The position numbers and the translations under genes were made by a program. Of a DNA stretch of 64,000 nucleotides, positions 39,799 through 48,868 are shown piece by piece. Origin of the DNA: Rhodocyclales bacterium GT-UBC (GTDB lineage Bacteria; Pseudomonadota; Gammaproteobacteria; Burkholderiales; Rhodocyclaceae). The notes beneath the pieces were generated by a model. The model was not told the DNA's origin, did no database searches, and was given only the letters and a program-made list of their open reading frames with translations. Each line of letters begins with the position of its first letter. The stretch's first letter is position 1. Location: assembly GCA_003583745.1 (NCBI GenBank), contig QXPY01000003.1, positions 232,052-296,051 on the forward strand, given 5' to 3'.

Positions 39799-41391
39799 AT
39801 GGACAATCCCTTTCTTCAGCACGCCGAAATGCACCTGTTGCGGGGGGCGCTTGATGCTGCACTGGGCGCGGCGCGGATGGGGCTGACCCTCAGCCCGGGG
39901 CATCCCGAGTTGCTGGCGATGGCGGCCAATTGCGCGGCGCAACTGGGGGAGGACGAGTTGGCTGTGACCTGCTGGCAGCAGTTGCTGGCGGTCGAGCCGA
40001 CAGCGGCAGATGCCGGCAACAGCCTGGGCTTGCTGCTCGAACGCCTGGGGCGGCTTGCCGAGGCGGAGGCGGTGTTCCGGCAGGCGCTGGCGGTGCTGCC
40101 GGATGATGCCAATCTGCTGTCGAATCTGGGCTTGCTGCTGGAAAACAGCGGGCGCTATGCCGAGGCGGAAAGTTTTTTGCGGCAGGCGGTGGCCTTGTCG
40201 CCGGATTCGCCCAATTCGGCCGAGATTCTTTCCAACCTCGCCGGCCTGCTGGCCCGGCTGGATCAGGTGGCCGAGGCGGAGAGCCTGTACCGCCGGGCGA
40301 TTGCCCTGCAGCCCGATTTCGCCATCGGGCATTCCAATCTCGGCGTGCTTTATACGGTGCTGCTCCGGCACGAAGAGGCGGAACAGGCATTGCGCCGTGC
40401 CTTGGTTTTGCAACCCGACCACCTGCAGGCGCAGGCAAATCTGGCGCAGTTGCTGCTGTCGCTTGGCCGCTGGCGCGAAGCCTGGCCCTTGCATGAGGGG
40501 CGGCAGCAGGTCTTTGCCGGCGGCGGTACCGGGCCGGCCGTGGTGCCGCCCGCATGTCCGCAGTGGCAAGGCGAATCGCTGCTGGGCAAGGCAATCGTCG
40601 TACTGCCCGAGCAGGGGCTGGGCGACGAGATTCAGTTCTGTCGTTATCTGGCCTGGCTGAAAGCGCAGGGGCCGCGCCAGCTGACCCTGGTCTGCCGCCC
40701 GGCGCAGAAGGCGCTGATGCAGACGCTGGCCGGCCCCGATGTGGTGCTCGGCCTGGATGAGGCAGCGCCCTGCATCGAACAGCACGATTACTGGGTTTTC
40801 CTGCTTTCCTTGCCGCTCCATGCCGGCACGACGCCGGATACGATCCCCGGCCTGGTGCCTTACCTGTTTGCCGACCGGCAACGCCAGCAGGCTCTGGCGC
40901 CCTGGCTGGGCGGTGCGGTGCGGCCGGCGATGAAGCGGGTTGGCGTGGTGTGGCGGGGCAACCCCGGCCATACCAACGATGCCGACCGTTCCTTGCCCGG
41001 CTTGCACACCCTGGCACCGCTCTGGGCGGTCGATGGCGTGTGCTTCTTCAGCCTGCAAATCGGGGCGCAGGCTTCGACACAGTTAGCGGGGCAGCCGCTG
41101 GTCGATCTGGCGCCGGCCATCATTACGCTGGCCGATAGCGCGGCCTTGCTCAGCCAGCTCGACCTGCTGATTAGTGTCGATACCTCGATGGCCCATCTGG
41201 CCGGTGCGCTGGGCGTGCCGTGCTGGATTTTGCTGCCGCGTTACAAGACCGACTGGCGTTGGCTGCAAGGGCGTAGTGATAGCCCGTGGTATCCGTCGGT
41301 CCGCTTGTTCCGGCAACAAGGTCGGGGCGACTGGCGGGAGCCGGTGAATGGATTGGCGACGGCACTGGCCGCATGGGCCGTGGCCGACTGA
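39799..41391 (+). CDS. TPR protein with C-terminal heptosyltransferase-like glycosyltransferase domain
   Basis: Residues 1 to about 235 of this 530-aa protein are tandem TPR repeats (for example ADAGNSLGLLLERLGRLAEAEAVFRQALAV). The C-terminal half has a GT-B fold like GT9 heptosyltransferases: VVLPEQGLGDEIQFCRYL, GVVWRGNPGHTNDADRSL, and LLISVDTSMAHLAGALGVPCWILLP. Such fusions are thought to glycosylate proteins or surface polymers. It is transcribed alone, divergent from the radical SAM gene across a 253-bp gap. Confidence 0.85.
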   Translation: MDNPFLQHAEMHLLRGALDAALGAARMGLTLSPGHPELLAMAANCAAQLGEDELAVTCWQQLLAVEPTAADAGNSLGLLLERLGRLAEAEAVFRQALAVLPDDANLLSNLGLLLENSGRYAEAESFLRQAVALSPDSPNSAEILSNLAGLLARLDQVAEAESLYRRAIALQPDFAIGHSNLGVLYTVLLRHEEAEQALRRALVLQPDHLQAQANLAQLLLSLGRWREAWPLHEGRQQVFAGGGTGPAVVPPACPQWQGESLLGKAIVVLPEQGLGDEIQFCRYLAWLKAQGPRQLTLVCRPAQKALMQTLAGPDVVLGLDEAAPCIEQHDYWVFLLSLPLHAGTTPDTIPGLVPYLFADRQRQQALAPWLGGAVRPAMKRVGVVWRGNPGHTNDADRSLPGLHTLAPLWAVDGVCFFSLQIGAQASTQLAGQPLVDLAPAIITLADSAALLSQLDLLISVDTSMAHLAGALGVPCWILLPRYKTDWRWLQGRSDSPWYPSVRLFRQQGRGDWREPVNGLATALAAWAVAD

Positions 41392-41401
41392 GGCTATTGC
41401 G

Positions 41402-42034
41402 TCAGCCGAGCAGCTTGCGCTGGTCGAGATAGCGTTCGAGTACTTCCAGCCTGGCGACCGGGTCTTCCAGTTCGAGCAGTTTCTGCTTGGCGAGATTCTG
41501 GATCGGCAGCACTTCGGTGATCCGGTAGCCGACCCATTCGGCTTCGTCGAAGCGATGCGGTTCCGGCATGCGTTCGCTGCCAAGGTCATTGACGACGCGG
41601 CGCAGCAGCGGCAGCAGGCGCTCGCGTTCCGGTGGCAACGGCGTGGGACCGGATTCGGCGATCAGTTCGACCGTGCCTTCAAGCAGGTTGCCGGCGCCGA
41701 CCCGCGTTTCGAGAATGCGGAAGCGGCGGCCGCCGAGCGCCGTGATCATCAGGATTCCCAGCTGTTCCATCTCCCAGCTGCCGATGCTGGCCAGCGTGCC
41801 GACCGGGTGCGGTTCGGCAGCGGCACCGACTTCGTTGCCGTTGGCGATCAGGCAGATGCCGAAGGGCGAGCCGTCCTTCATGCACTGGGCGGCCATGTCG
41901 AGATAGCGTTGCTCGAAGATCTTGAGCGGCAGCACGCTGCCCGGGAAGAGTACGGTATTGAGCGGGAAGAGCGGGATGTTCTGCGTTTCGACGCTGGTGC
42001 CGGAGGGCGAACGGGCGAAGTCGAACCAGCCCAT
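41402..42034 (-). CDS. Lon N-terminal (substrate-binding) domain protein
   Basis: This 210-aa protein has only the Lon/PUA-like domain: IPLFPLNTVLFPGSVLPLKIFEQRYLDMAAQCM, then VGTLASIGSWEM and LMITALGGRRFRI. No ATPase or protease part is present, as usual for this stand-alone family. The role is unknown. It starts 2 bases after the ubiX stop, forming the last gene of the rapZ-ubiX run. Confidence 0.88.
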   Translation of the reverse strand: MGWFDFARSPSGTSVETQNIPLFPLNTVLFPGSVLPLKIFEQRYLDMAAQCMKDGSPFGICLIANGNEVGAAAEPHPVGTLASIGSWEMEQLGILMITALGGRRFRILETRVGAGNLLEGTVELIAESGPTPLPPERERLLPLLRRVVNDLGSERMPEPHRFDEAEWVGYRITEVLPIQNLAKQKLLELEDPVARLEVLERYLDQRKLLG

Positions 42035-42035
42035 C

Positions 42036-42647
42036 TCAGTTGGCCTCGCCCCAGCGCTGCATCAGCGTGTGCGGCACGGCGATCTGGTCGAGCACGCGGG
42101 CGACGACGAAATCGACGATGTCCTGAACGCTTTGCGGATGGTGGTAGAAACCGGGGCTGGGCGGCAGGATGACCGCCCCGGCGCGCGACAGGCGCAGCAT
42201 GTTTTCCAGGTGGATGGCCGAAAACGGGGTTTCACGTGGAACCAGCACGAGCTTGCGGCCTTCCTTGAGCACCACGTCGGCGGCGCGTTCGATCAGGTTG
42301 TCGGCCAGGCCCTGGGCAATGGCGGCCAGCGTGCCCATCGAGCAGGGGCAGATCACCATGGCGTCCGGCGGGTTGGAGCCTGAGGCGACCGGGGCAAACC
42401 ATTCCTCGCGCCCGAACACCGCCAGCTGTGCCGGATCGATGGCCGGGTAGCGGGCGAGCAGCGCCGCCTTGGCATCGCTGGGCCGCGAGGGCAGTTCGAA
42501 ATCGAGTTCCTGCCGGGCCACCACCTGCGCTGCCTGGGAGTAGAGCAGTTGCACCTTGCAGCCGGCCGCGAGCAGGGTTTCCAGCAGGCGCAGCCCGTAG
42601 GGCATGCCCGAGGCGCCGGTCAGGGCGAGGCAGATGGTTCTAGACAT
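42036..42647 (-). CDS. ubiX: Flavin prenyltransferase UbiX
   Basis: This 203-aa enzyme joins dimethylallyl phosphate to FMN to make prenyl-FMN, the cofactor of UbiD decarboxylases. It has ICLALTGASGMPYGLRLLETL, the CPCSMGTLAAIAQGLADNLIERAADV catalytic region, and RKLVLVPRETPFSAIHLENMLRL. It is complete. Its start overlaps the Gx transporter gene by 8 bases; ubiD is not in the window. Confidence 0.95.
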   Translation of the reverse strand: MSRTICLALTGASGMPYGLRLLETLLAAGCKVQLLYSQAAQVVARQELDFELPSRPSDAKAALLARYPAIDPAQLAVFGREEWFAPVASGSNPPDAMVICPCSMGTLAAIAQGLADNLIERAADVVLKEGRKLVLVPRETPFSAIHLENMLRLSRAGAVILPPSPGFYHHPQSVQDIVDFVVARVLDQIAVPHTLMQRWGEAN

Positions 42648-43176
42648 GGGGAGCTTCCAGTGGCGCAGGTTCAGCCAGCAGTTTAGCCGCGATCAGGCCG
42701 TTGATGGTTCCGAACACCAGCGCTGCGCCGGCGAACACCGGGGTGAGCAGGAATACGCCATCGTGCGGGATCAGCCAGGCGCGGGCGAGCAGCAACTGGC
42801 CGCCGATATGGGCGAAGGCGGCGAGGATGGACAGGCTGACCGGCCCGAACCAGCGGCGCGGCAGGTGCATGGCCAGGCCGAGTGTGAGCAGGCTGAGCGT
42901 GGTGCCGGTCAGCGACAGGAAAAAACCGGGGGCGAGAAAGTAGCCGAGCAGCAGGCTGCCGGCCAGCACGCGCAGGCCGCTGACCCAGACGGCAGTGCCC
43001 CAGCCGTAGCGCATCAGCACGACCAGGGTGACGATGTTGGCCAGGCCGGGCTTGAGGCCGGGCAGCGGGGTGGGGATGGCGGCATCGACCAGCGACAGGC
43101 CGACGGCGGCGGTGGCCAGCCAAGCGACGCGACGGTCTTCGTCGCTGACGCGCAGTTCAATAACTGATTGAGTCAT
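42640..43176 (-). CDS. Gx transporter family membrane protein
   Basis: This 178-aa hydrophobic protein with about five spans has the pattern VGLSLVDAAIPTPLPGLKPGLANIVTLVVLMRYGW, followed by GLRVLAGSLLLGYFLAPGFFLSLTGT. The family is labelled Gx transporter or, misleadingly, heptaprenyl diphosphate synthase component I, and resembles S-components of vitamin importers. ATG 43176 overlaps the NusG-II gene by 20 bases. The pairing of both is frequent in other bacteria; the substrate is unknown. Confidence 0.8.
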   Translation of the reverse strand: MTQSVIELRVSDEDRRVAWLATAAVGLSLVDAAIPTPLPGLKPGLANIVTLVVLMRYGWGTAVWVSGLRVLAGSLLLGYFLAPGFFLSLTGTTLSLLTLGLAMHLPRRWFGPVSLSILAAFAHIGGQLLLARAWLIPHDGVFLLTPVFAGAALVFGTINGLIAAKLLAEPAPLEAPHV

Positions 43177-43534
43177 AGACCTTGGTGCGCCCGGCAATCT
43201 GGACGCTGACGCGGTTCGGGGCGCAGATGGCAATCTCGCCCGGGCGCATCAGCCAGCCCTGGCGGACGCAGTACTGACGTGGCCCGGGATCGGAAACGAC
43301 ACGGGCGCGGCCGGGTTCGACGGCGATCAGGGTGTTGCCGAGCGGCCCGGCGACCTCGAACTGCTTGCGGCTGCGCAGATCGACTTCGGCAAAGACCTTG
43401 CCCTCCTGGCGGATGATCGCCCGATCGGCCATGCCGCCCTGCCAGAAGATCGGGACGCTGGCTGCGACGACAGCGATCCCGGCCAGCACGACCAGCCAGT
43501 CGCCGGGCAGGAGCAGGGCCAGCCAGGCTTTCAA
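43157..43534 (-). CDS. NusG domain II-containing membrane-anchored protein
   Basis: The 125-aa protein has one N-terminal span (WLVVLAGIAVVAASVPIFW) and an extracytoplasmic NusG-II beta domain (GGMADRAIIRQEGKVFAEVDL through CVRQGWLMRPGEIAICAPNRVSVQI). The start chosen is TTG 43534, which overlaps the rapZ stop as TTGA; the frame runs open upstream but only inside rapZ. The two Cys bracket the loop typical of the family. It probably works with the Gx transporter that follows. Confidence 0.75.
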   Translation of the reverse strand: MKAWLALLLPGDWLVVLAGIAVVAASVPIFWQGGMADRAIIRQEGKVFAEVDLRSRKQFEVAGPLGNTLIAVEPGRARVVSDPGPRQYCVRQGWLMRPGEIAICAPNRVSVQIAGRTKVYDSISY

Positions 43535-44376
43535 GTGCCAGCCAGGGTCCGGTGGCGGACCAGCACGCGGGCGTGTTGGGCGAACTCCCGACTCAGCCAT
43601 TCGGCGATATAGACCGAGCGATGCTGGCCACCGGTACAACCGATGGCGACCGTCAGGTAGTTGCGGTTGTCGCGGATGTAGGCCGGTAACCAGTCGGTGA
43701 CGAAGCGGGCAATATCGTCACGCATGCGCAGGACGACCGCTTCGTTTTCGAGGAATTTGACGACTGCTGCATCCTTGCCGGTCAGTGGGCGCAACTCCGG
43801 ATCGTAGTGCGGGTTGGGCAGGCAGCGCACGTCGAAGACCAGATCGGCGTCGAGCGGCAGGCCGTATTTGAAGCCGAAGGATTCGAACATCAGGGTCAGC
43901 CCCTGGCCCGGTTGCGCTTCGATGAACTGACGCACCCAGTCGCGCAGCGCGTTGGCTTTCAGGCCACTGGTATCGATGCGATGGCCGAGTTCGGAAATCG
44001 GGTCGAGTAGCGCGCGTTCGCTGCGGATCGCTTCTTCCAGCGTCTGGTTGGCGGTGGCCAGCGGGTGGCGACGACGAGATTCCGAATAACGCTTGAGCAA
44101 GGTTTCGGTATGCGCGTAGAGGAACAGGAAAGTGAGTTGGACGCCGTCATCCCTCAGCGTTTTCATCCGTTCCGGCAACTGCTCGATGCCGTCACCGGAA
44201 CGGGCATCGATGGCGACCGCGATCTTGTGGATGCTCTCCTCGCTCAGCATCCGGACGAGGATGGTCAGCATCGCCACCGGCAGGTTGTCGACGCAGTAAT
44301 AGCCTGCATCTTCGAGCAGATTGAGGGCGACCGATTTACCTGAGCCGGAGAGGCCGCTAATGAGAATGACTTCCAT
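43531..44376 (-). CDS. rapZ: RNase adapter protein RapZ
   Basis: This 281-aa P-loop protein begins MEVILISGLSGSGKSVALNLLEDAGYYCVDNLPV and ends with the RNA-binding domain IGCTGGQHRSVYIAEWL with RHR near the stop. In E. coli it senses glucosamine-6-phosphate and steers RNase E to small RNAs that control glmS. ATG 44376 is used; an upstream start at 44445 is not needed. Confidence 0.95.
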   Translation of the reverse strand: MEVILISGLSGSGKSVALNLLEDAGYYCVDNLPVAMLTILVRMLSEESIHKIAVAIDARSGDGIEQLPERMKTLRDDGVQLTFLFLYAHTETLLKRYSESRRRHPLATANQTLEEAIRSERALLDPISELGHRIDTSGLKANALRDWVRQFIEAQPGQGLTLMFESFGFKYGLPLDADLVFDVRCLPNPHYDPELRPLTGKDAAVVKFLENEAVVLRMRDDIARFVTDWLPAYIRDNRNYLTVAIGCTGGQHRSVYIAEWLSREFAQHARVLVRHRTLAGT

Positions 44377-44447
44377 GAGCCACAGCATAATGAACGCGGC
44401 ACGCCCTAGCAACCTTCGGCATAATAGAAATAAACAAGGAGACAATC

Positions 44448-45623
44448 ATGGCCCCGACTCTTCCCCTGCTCGAACTTCCTTTTCTGGCCGAATTGACCGC
44501 CCTGCGGCGCGATATCCATGCGCATCCGGAGCTGGCGTTCGATGAAAAGCGGACTGCCGATCTGGTTGCCGGTGAATTGACGCGCTATGGTTTGGAAGTG
44601 CACCGCGGCCTGGCCAAAACTGGCGTGGTGGGGGTGCTGCGGGCCGGCAGCGGGGGGCGGATGATCGGTTTGCGGGCCGACATGGATGCCTTGCCGTTGG
44701 CCGAACTGAACGAATTCCCGCATCACTCGCGCCACCCCGGCAAGATGCACGCCTGCGGCCATGACGGCCATACCGCCATGTTGCTGGGGGCGGCCCGCTA
44801 TCTGGCGGGACATCCGGATTTCGACGGGATTGCCGTGTTCATCTTCCAGCCGGCCGAAGAAGCCGAAGGCGGTGCGGCGGTGATGATCGAGGACGGCTTG
44901 TTCGAACAGTTTCCGGTCGAATCGGTCTACGGCCTGCACAATTGGCCAGGGATTCCGGTCGGCCAGATGATGGCGATGCCGGGGCCGGTGATGGCCGGGA
45001 CCTGCGGCCTGGAGATCATCGTGCGCGGTCACGGTTGCCATGCCGCGATGCCGCATCAGGGGATCGATGCCATCGTCACCGGGGCGCAACTGGTTCAGGC
45101 GCTGCAGACCGTGGTCAGCCGTACGCTGCATCCCTGCGATGCGGCCGTGGTCAGCATCACCCAGTTCCATGCCGGCGAGGCCTGGAACATCATTCCGGAA
45201 GAAGTGGTGTTGCGCGGCACCATCCGCAGCTTCAAGCCGGAGGTGCAGGAAAGCGTCGAGCGCGCCATCGAGCGCTTGTGCAGCGGTATCGCGGCGGCCA
45301 ACGGGGCGCAGATCAGCGTCCGTTTCGATCATCGTTATCCGCCGACGGTGAATAGTCCGGCTGAAGCCCGTTTTTGTCAGAGCGTTGCCAGTTCGGTGTT
45401 TGGTGAAGAGCGGGTGCTCACTGATGTGTTGCCGTCAATGGGGGCCGAGGATTTCGCCTACATGCTGCGTGAGAAGCCGGGATGCTACGTCTGGCTCGGC
45501 AATGGCCCGGGGACGGGCGGCTGCACGCTGCACAACCCGCATTACGATTTCAACGACGAACTGCTGACGCTGGGCGTCAATTACTGGGTGCGTCTGGTCC
45601 AGCAGGCCCTGCCCAAGACCTGA
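44448..45623 (+). CDS. M20-family amidohydrolase (hippurate hydrolase-like)
   Basis: This 391-aa metallopeptidase-fold enzyme has the metal-binding set MHACGHDGHTAMLLGAA, FIFQPAEEAEGGAAVMIEDG, HGCHAAMPHQGIDA and PSMGAEDFAYML. The group removes acyl groups from amino acids (hippurate, N-acetyl amino acids, IAA conjugates). Substrate is not determinable. It is divergent from rapZ with a 71-bp gap and has a good AAGGAG site. Confidence 0.9.
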   Translation: MAPTLPLLELPFLAELTALRRDIHAHPELAFDEKRTADLVAGELTRYGLEVHRGLAKTGVVGVLRAGSGGRMIGLRADMDALPLAELNEFPHHSRHPGKMHACGHDGHTAMLLGAARYLAGHPDFDGIAVFIFQPAEEAEGGAAVMIEDGLFEQFPVESVYGLHNWPGIPVGQMMAMPGPVMAGTCGLEIIVRGHGCHAAMPHQGIDAIVTGAQLVQALQTVVSRTLHPCDAAVVSITQFHAGEAWNIIPEEVVLRGTIRSFKPEVQESVERAIERLCSGIAAANGAQISVRFDHRYPPTVNSPAEARFCQSVASSVFGEERVLTDVLPSMGAEDFAYMLREKPGCYVWLGNGPGTGGCTLHNPHYDFNDELLTLGVNYWVRLVQQALPKT

Positions 45624-45660
45624 GCGCCAGCCGCGCGGCAATCGGTCGGAATCGGAAATA

Positions 45661-46575
45661 TCAACCGGCGACCAGCCAGCCGTCTTCACGGCGTAGCGCA
45701 TTGACCAGCAGCAGTTCGCGTTCCACCCGTTCGACCAGCTTGTTTTCGTCGAGATTCAGGTAACGGCTGTTCACATCGACGGCAAAGGGCAGACCGAGCA
45801 TGAAGGTAGAAAAGTCGTCTTGCGGCAGGCGCTGCTTTTCCAGCATGGCGAAGGAAACGATGACCTTGATGGCATGCCAGGCCAGCTTTTCGATGTTTTG
45901 CTGAAAACTGTCGACGCGCCGGAAGGCCCTTTCAAGTGCCAGGTCGACTTCGCCAAATACCCGACCATGACCGGGTATCACGGTGTCGATGGCCAATCGT
46001 CCCAGCATTTCGAGCGTGGCGCGAGTATGGGCCAGGCCGTCGGCCTCACCCAGCAGTTCCGGGAAAATCACCCCGAAGCCGTTTTCCCACAGCGCATCGC
46101 CGGAGATCAGCAGGCGGTTTTCCGGGTTGTAGTAGGCCAGCGCTTCCATGTCGTGGCCGGGAACCGCTAGCGATTGCCAGTTCAGGCCACCCATTTCCAG
46201 TTCGCTGCCGGCGCCGAGCAGGCTGTCGTGCTGAAAACGCGCTGATTGCTGACCAAGCGGCGAGAGCAGCAAGGCGTTCTCGTCCCAGTCGGCGATCACC
46301 GCATGCAGCCCGGCCGGGACGATGATTTCGCAGCCGAAGGCCACTTGCAATGCGGCATTGCCGCCGATATGGTCGGAATGCGAGTGGGTGTTGATCAGGC
46401 GTTTCAGTTGGCGGCCATCGAGTGCGTGGCGTACCAGTTCGACGGTTTGTCCGGCATGTGAGACGTAGCCGCTGTCGATCAGCGTCGCCTGTTCGCCGTC
46501 GAAGCACAGGATGTTGTTGGCCGACAGCCAGCCGCGCTCGAGGACGCGCAGCGAGGCCGGGAGGGTCGGAGTCAT
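45661..46575 (-). CDS. MBL-fold metallo-hydrolase
   Basis: This 304-aa protein has the metallo-beta-lactamase metal motif LINTHSHSDHIGGNAALQ and further ligands VPGHDMEALAY, LISGDALWENGFG and VIPGHGRVF. The long C-terminal helical part resembles other uncharacterised hydrolases. It starts ATGA-coupled behind the 58-aa DUF1289-type gene, so it is at the distal end of the long minus-strand cluster. The substrate is unknown. Confidence 0.85.
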   Translation of the reverse strand: MTPTLPASLRVLERGWLSANNILCFDGEQATLIDSGYVSHAGQTVELVRHALDGRQLKRLINTHSHSDHIGGNAALQVAFGCEIIVPAGLHAVIADWDENALLLSPLGQQSARFQHDSLLGAGSELEMGGLNWQSLAVPGHDMEALAYYNPENRLLISGDALWENGFGVIFPELLGEADGLAHTRATLEMLGRLAIDTVIPGHGRVFGEVDLALERAFRRVDSFQQNIEKLAWHAIKVIVSFAMLEKQRLPQDDFSTFMLGLPFAVDVNSRYLNLDENKLVERVERELLLVNALRREDGWLVAG

Positions 46576-46748
46576 TCCGGGGTGTCCGGGTCGGCGCTGG
46601 GATGGCTGGGGGCGACCACCGGCGTCACCACTTCGGCAACGACCTCCGGGCTGCTTAGCGGTGGCCTGCCACAGCCTAGGCAGTAGCCGGAATCGGGGTC
46701 GGCCATGCAGACGCCGACGCAGAGATAGGGGTCTTCTTCGTAATCCAT
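46572..46748 (-). CDS. 58-aa DUF1289-like mini-protein
   Basis: This short gene encodes MDYEEDPYLCVGVCMADPDSGYCLGCGRPP followed by a Val/Pro/Ser-rich tail. The CVGVC-(9)-CLGC cysteine pattern is that of DUF1289, a likely metal-binding knuckle. Unlike its neighbour it lacks the usual helix after the cysteines. The stop overlaps the next gene's start (ATGA), and it lies 4 bases after the second DUF1289 gene. Coupling to both neighbours supports that it is real. Confidence 0.65.
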   Translation of the reverse strand: MDYEEDPYLCVGVCMADPDSGYCLGCGRPPLSSPEVVAEVVTPVVAPSHPSADPDTPE

Positions 46749-46752
46749 CGTT

Positions 46753-46956
46753 TTACCTGTTGCCGCTGCCGGGGCATTCAGCTGCCGCTGTTTGCTGGTT
46801 CTGGCGTCGCTGGGCGACTGCCGCCAGAATCCGGCCGCGTGTCGCGTCGTCGCTCTGCGCCCAGCGGGTGATTTCGTCGATGGTGCGGAAGCAGCCTTGG
46901 CACAGGCCGCTTTTCGGGTTCATCTGACAGATGTTGATGCAGGGAGACGGGAGCAT
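46753..46956 (-). CDS. DUF1289 domain-containing protein
   Basis: This 67-aa protein has the complete family pattern PSPCINICQMNPKSGLCQGCFRTIDEITRWAQ with four cysteines, then a helix. DUF1289 proteins are small, probably metal-binding and of unknown function. It is immediately downstream of the 327-aa gene (TAA then ATG) and upstream of a second, shorter family member. Confidence 0.82.
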   Translation of the reverse strand: MLPSPCINICQMNPKSGLCQGCFRTIDEITRWAQSDDATRGRILAAVAQRRQNQQTAAAECPGSGNR

Positions 46957-47940
46957 TTAGATGAGCATGAAGCGGTGTTGCTGGTCGCGGACCATTTCCA
47001 CGGCTTCGAGGGCTTCGTCGCGGCGGATTCTGGCCAGCATGGCCAGATGAAGACGCCGATCGCGGGCTGTTAGTTCCGGAAAGTTGAGGGTGTGCCGGTT
47101 GAGGTCGTCCGGCGGCTCGTCGCTGACGATGCCCAGGCGGTCCACGGTAATGCTGACCGGCGACAGGTGCAGCGCGCTTTCCGGGGCGCGCAGGAAGTCG
47201 GCGAGGGCTTCGACCAGCTGTTCCGGCATCAGCGATTCGGCCGTTTGCCGCAGCCGGGCATCGAGTTCGGCCAGGTGGCGGGTGTGCAGCGCCTGTTCGT
47301 CCAGCGTGCCATGGGCCGTGCTCAGGTTGGCGCGTTCGATCGAGGCGTCGGCGCGCAGGCCATCGCGTTCCTGGCGCAGGGCTTCGACATGGCTGTGAAA
47401 GGTATGGAGCAGGCTCTGTAGTGCCTTGCCGCGCAGGCCGAGGCGGGTGGCTTCAAGGTCGCAGGACGGCTCGATCAGCGTTTGGCCGGAGAAATACAGG
47501 ATCAGTTGCGGCACGTCGTTCTGGATGACGTCCCCGCGCTGGCTCATGCCGAGTTGCTTCTTCTCCTGCCGGCGGGCGGCGAACATGGCGTAGAAGTGGT
47601 CGCTCTCCCAACTCGATGGTTCGGCCAGGAAGTCACGGATGGCCTGGCTGCGGCCGAGCATCTGGTCGATGTCGTCGGCAGTCGCAAACAGCGCGTGGAC
47701 CAGCGGATCGTTGGCAAAGGCCTGGCGGTTGATGTCGATCGGGCCGGGCAGCGCACTGACCAGGCCCTGGCAATAGCCGAGTGCATGTTCAACGGGATGG
47801 CTGAGGTGCTTCTCGAAATCGGCTGCCGCTTTCAGCGTCGGCCCGACCAGCTCGGCGACCATCTCCAGCGCCTTGAGAACGTCGGGATCAGGCTGTGACG
47901 CTGGCTTCAGTAAATCGGCTACGGCAGAAAAAAAGCTCAC
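46957..47940 (-). CDS. Helical protein of unknown function
   Basis: The 327-aa protein is cytosolic by appearance, helical, with a coiled-coil centre ([31 protein letters not shown]) and a shorter beta-rich C-terminal piece ([18 protein letters not shown]). I do not recognise its family. It overlaps the start of the HMG-CoA lyase stop by four bases (ATGA), placing it in the leucine catabolism transcript. Confidence 0.65.
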   Translation of the reverse strand: MSFFSAVADLLKPASQPDPDVLKALEMVAELVGPTLKAAADFEKHLSHPVEHALGYCQGLVSALPGPIDINRQAFANDPLVHALFATADDIDQMLGRSQAIRDFLAEPSSWESDHFYAMFAARRQEKKQLGMSQRGDVIQNDVPQLILYFSGQTLIEPSCDLEATRLGLRGKALQSLLHTFHSHVEALRQERDGLRADASIERANLSTAHGTLDEQALHTRHLAELDARLRQTAESLMPEQLVEALADFLRAPESALHLSPVSITVDRLGIVSDEPPDDLNRHTLNFPELTARDRRLHLAMLARIRRDEALEAVEMVRDQQHRFMLI

Positions 47941-48845
47941 TCAGCAGTTTTGGCACAGATGGCCCGGCCGGCCTTGGCACCATTCGGGCGGTTGAGGGTA
48001 CTGGAAATCCAGTCACCGATAGCTGCCAGTTTAGCCAGATCGACGCCGGTTTCAATGCCCAATCCGTGTAAAAGATAAATCACGTCTTCGGTCGCTACGT
48101 TGCCCGATGCCCCTTTGGCATAAGGGCAGCCGCCGAGACCGGCCACCGAGGCGTCGAAGATCGCCATGCCGAGCTGCAGGGAGGCGTGGATATTGGCGAT
48201 CGCCATGCCGTAGGTGTCGTGATAATGGCCGGCCAGCCGATCGATCGGAATCTGCCGGGCGCAGGCTTCGATCATCCGCTCGATGCTGGCCGGGTTGCCG
48301 ACGCCGATGGTGTCGCCGAGCGAGACTTCGTAGCAGCCCATGTCGAACAGGGTCCGGGCGACCTCGGCCGCCTTTTCCGGTGCGACGGCGCCCTCGTAGG
48401 GGCAGCCGACGACGCAGGAAACATAGCCGCGCACCGGGATTTCCAGTGCCGAAGCGGCGGAAACCACCGGTTCGAAGCGTTTCAGGCTCTCGGCAATCGA
48501 ACAATTGATGTTTTTCCGGGAAAAGGACTCGGAAGCGGCACCGAAAATCGCCACTTCGCGGGCGCCGGCTTCGATGGCGGCATCGAAACCCTGCAGGTTG
48601 GGGGTCAGCACCGGGTAATTGACCCCGGCATGGCGCCGGATGCCTTGCAATACGGCACTGTTGTCGCCCATCTGCGGAACCCATTTCGGCGAAACGAAAG
48701 AGGTCGCCTCGATTACCGGCAGGCCGGCTTCGGCCAGGCGGTCGATCAACTCGATCTTGGTGGCGGTCGGGACGACCTGCTTCTCGTTCTGCAGGCCGTC
48801 ACGCGGGCCGACTTCGATGATCTTGACGTGGTTGGGGAAGGACAT
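47937..48845 (-). CDS. liuE: Hydroxymethylglutaryl-CoA lyase
   Basis: This 302-aa TIM-barrel aldol-type lyase cleaves HMG-CoA to acetoacetate and acetyl-CoA, the last step of leucine breakdown. It begins [17 protein letters not shown] (metal and catalytic Arg/Asp) and has the signature [19 protein letters not shown] with the catalytic Cys. The length matches bacterial enzymes. It lies in the liu cluster with both methylcrotonyl-CoA carboxylase genes. Confidence 0.95.
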   Translation of the reverse strand: MSFPNHVKIIEVGPRDGLQNEKQVVPTATKIELIDRLAEAGLPVIEATSFVSPKWVPQMGDNSAVLQGIRRHAGVNYPVLTPNLQGFDAAIEAGAREVAIFGAASESFSRKNINCSIAESLKRFEPVVSAASALEIPVRGYVSCVVGCPYEGAVAPEKAAEVARTLFDMGCYEVSLGDTIGVGNPASIERMIEACARQIPIDRLAGHYHDTYGMAIANIHASLQLGMAIFDASVAGLGGCPYAKGASGNVATEDVIYLLHGLGIETGVDLAKLAAIGDWISSTLNRPNGAKAGRAICAKTAE

Positions 48846-48868
48846 GACGAGGGCTCCCGAATAATGAA

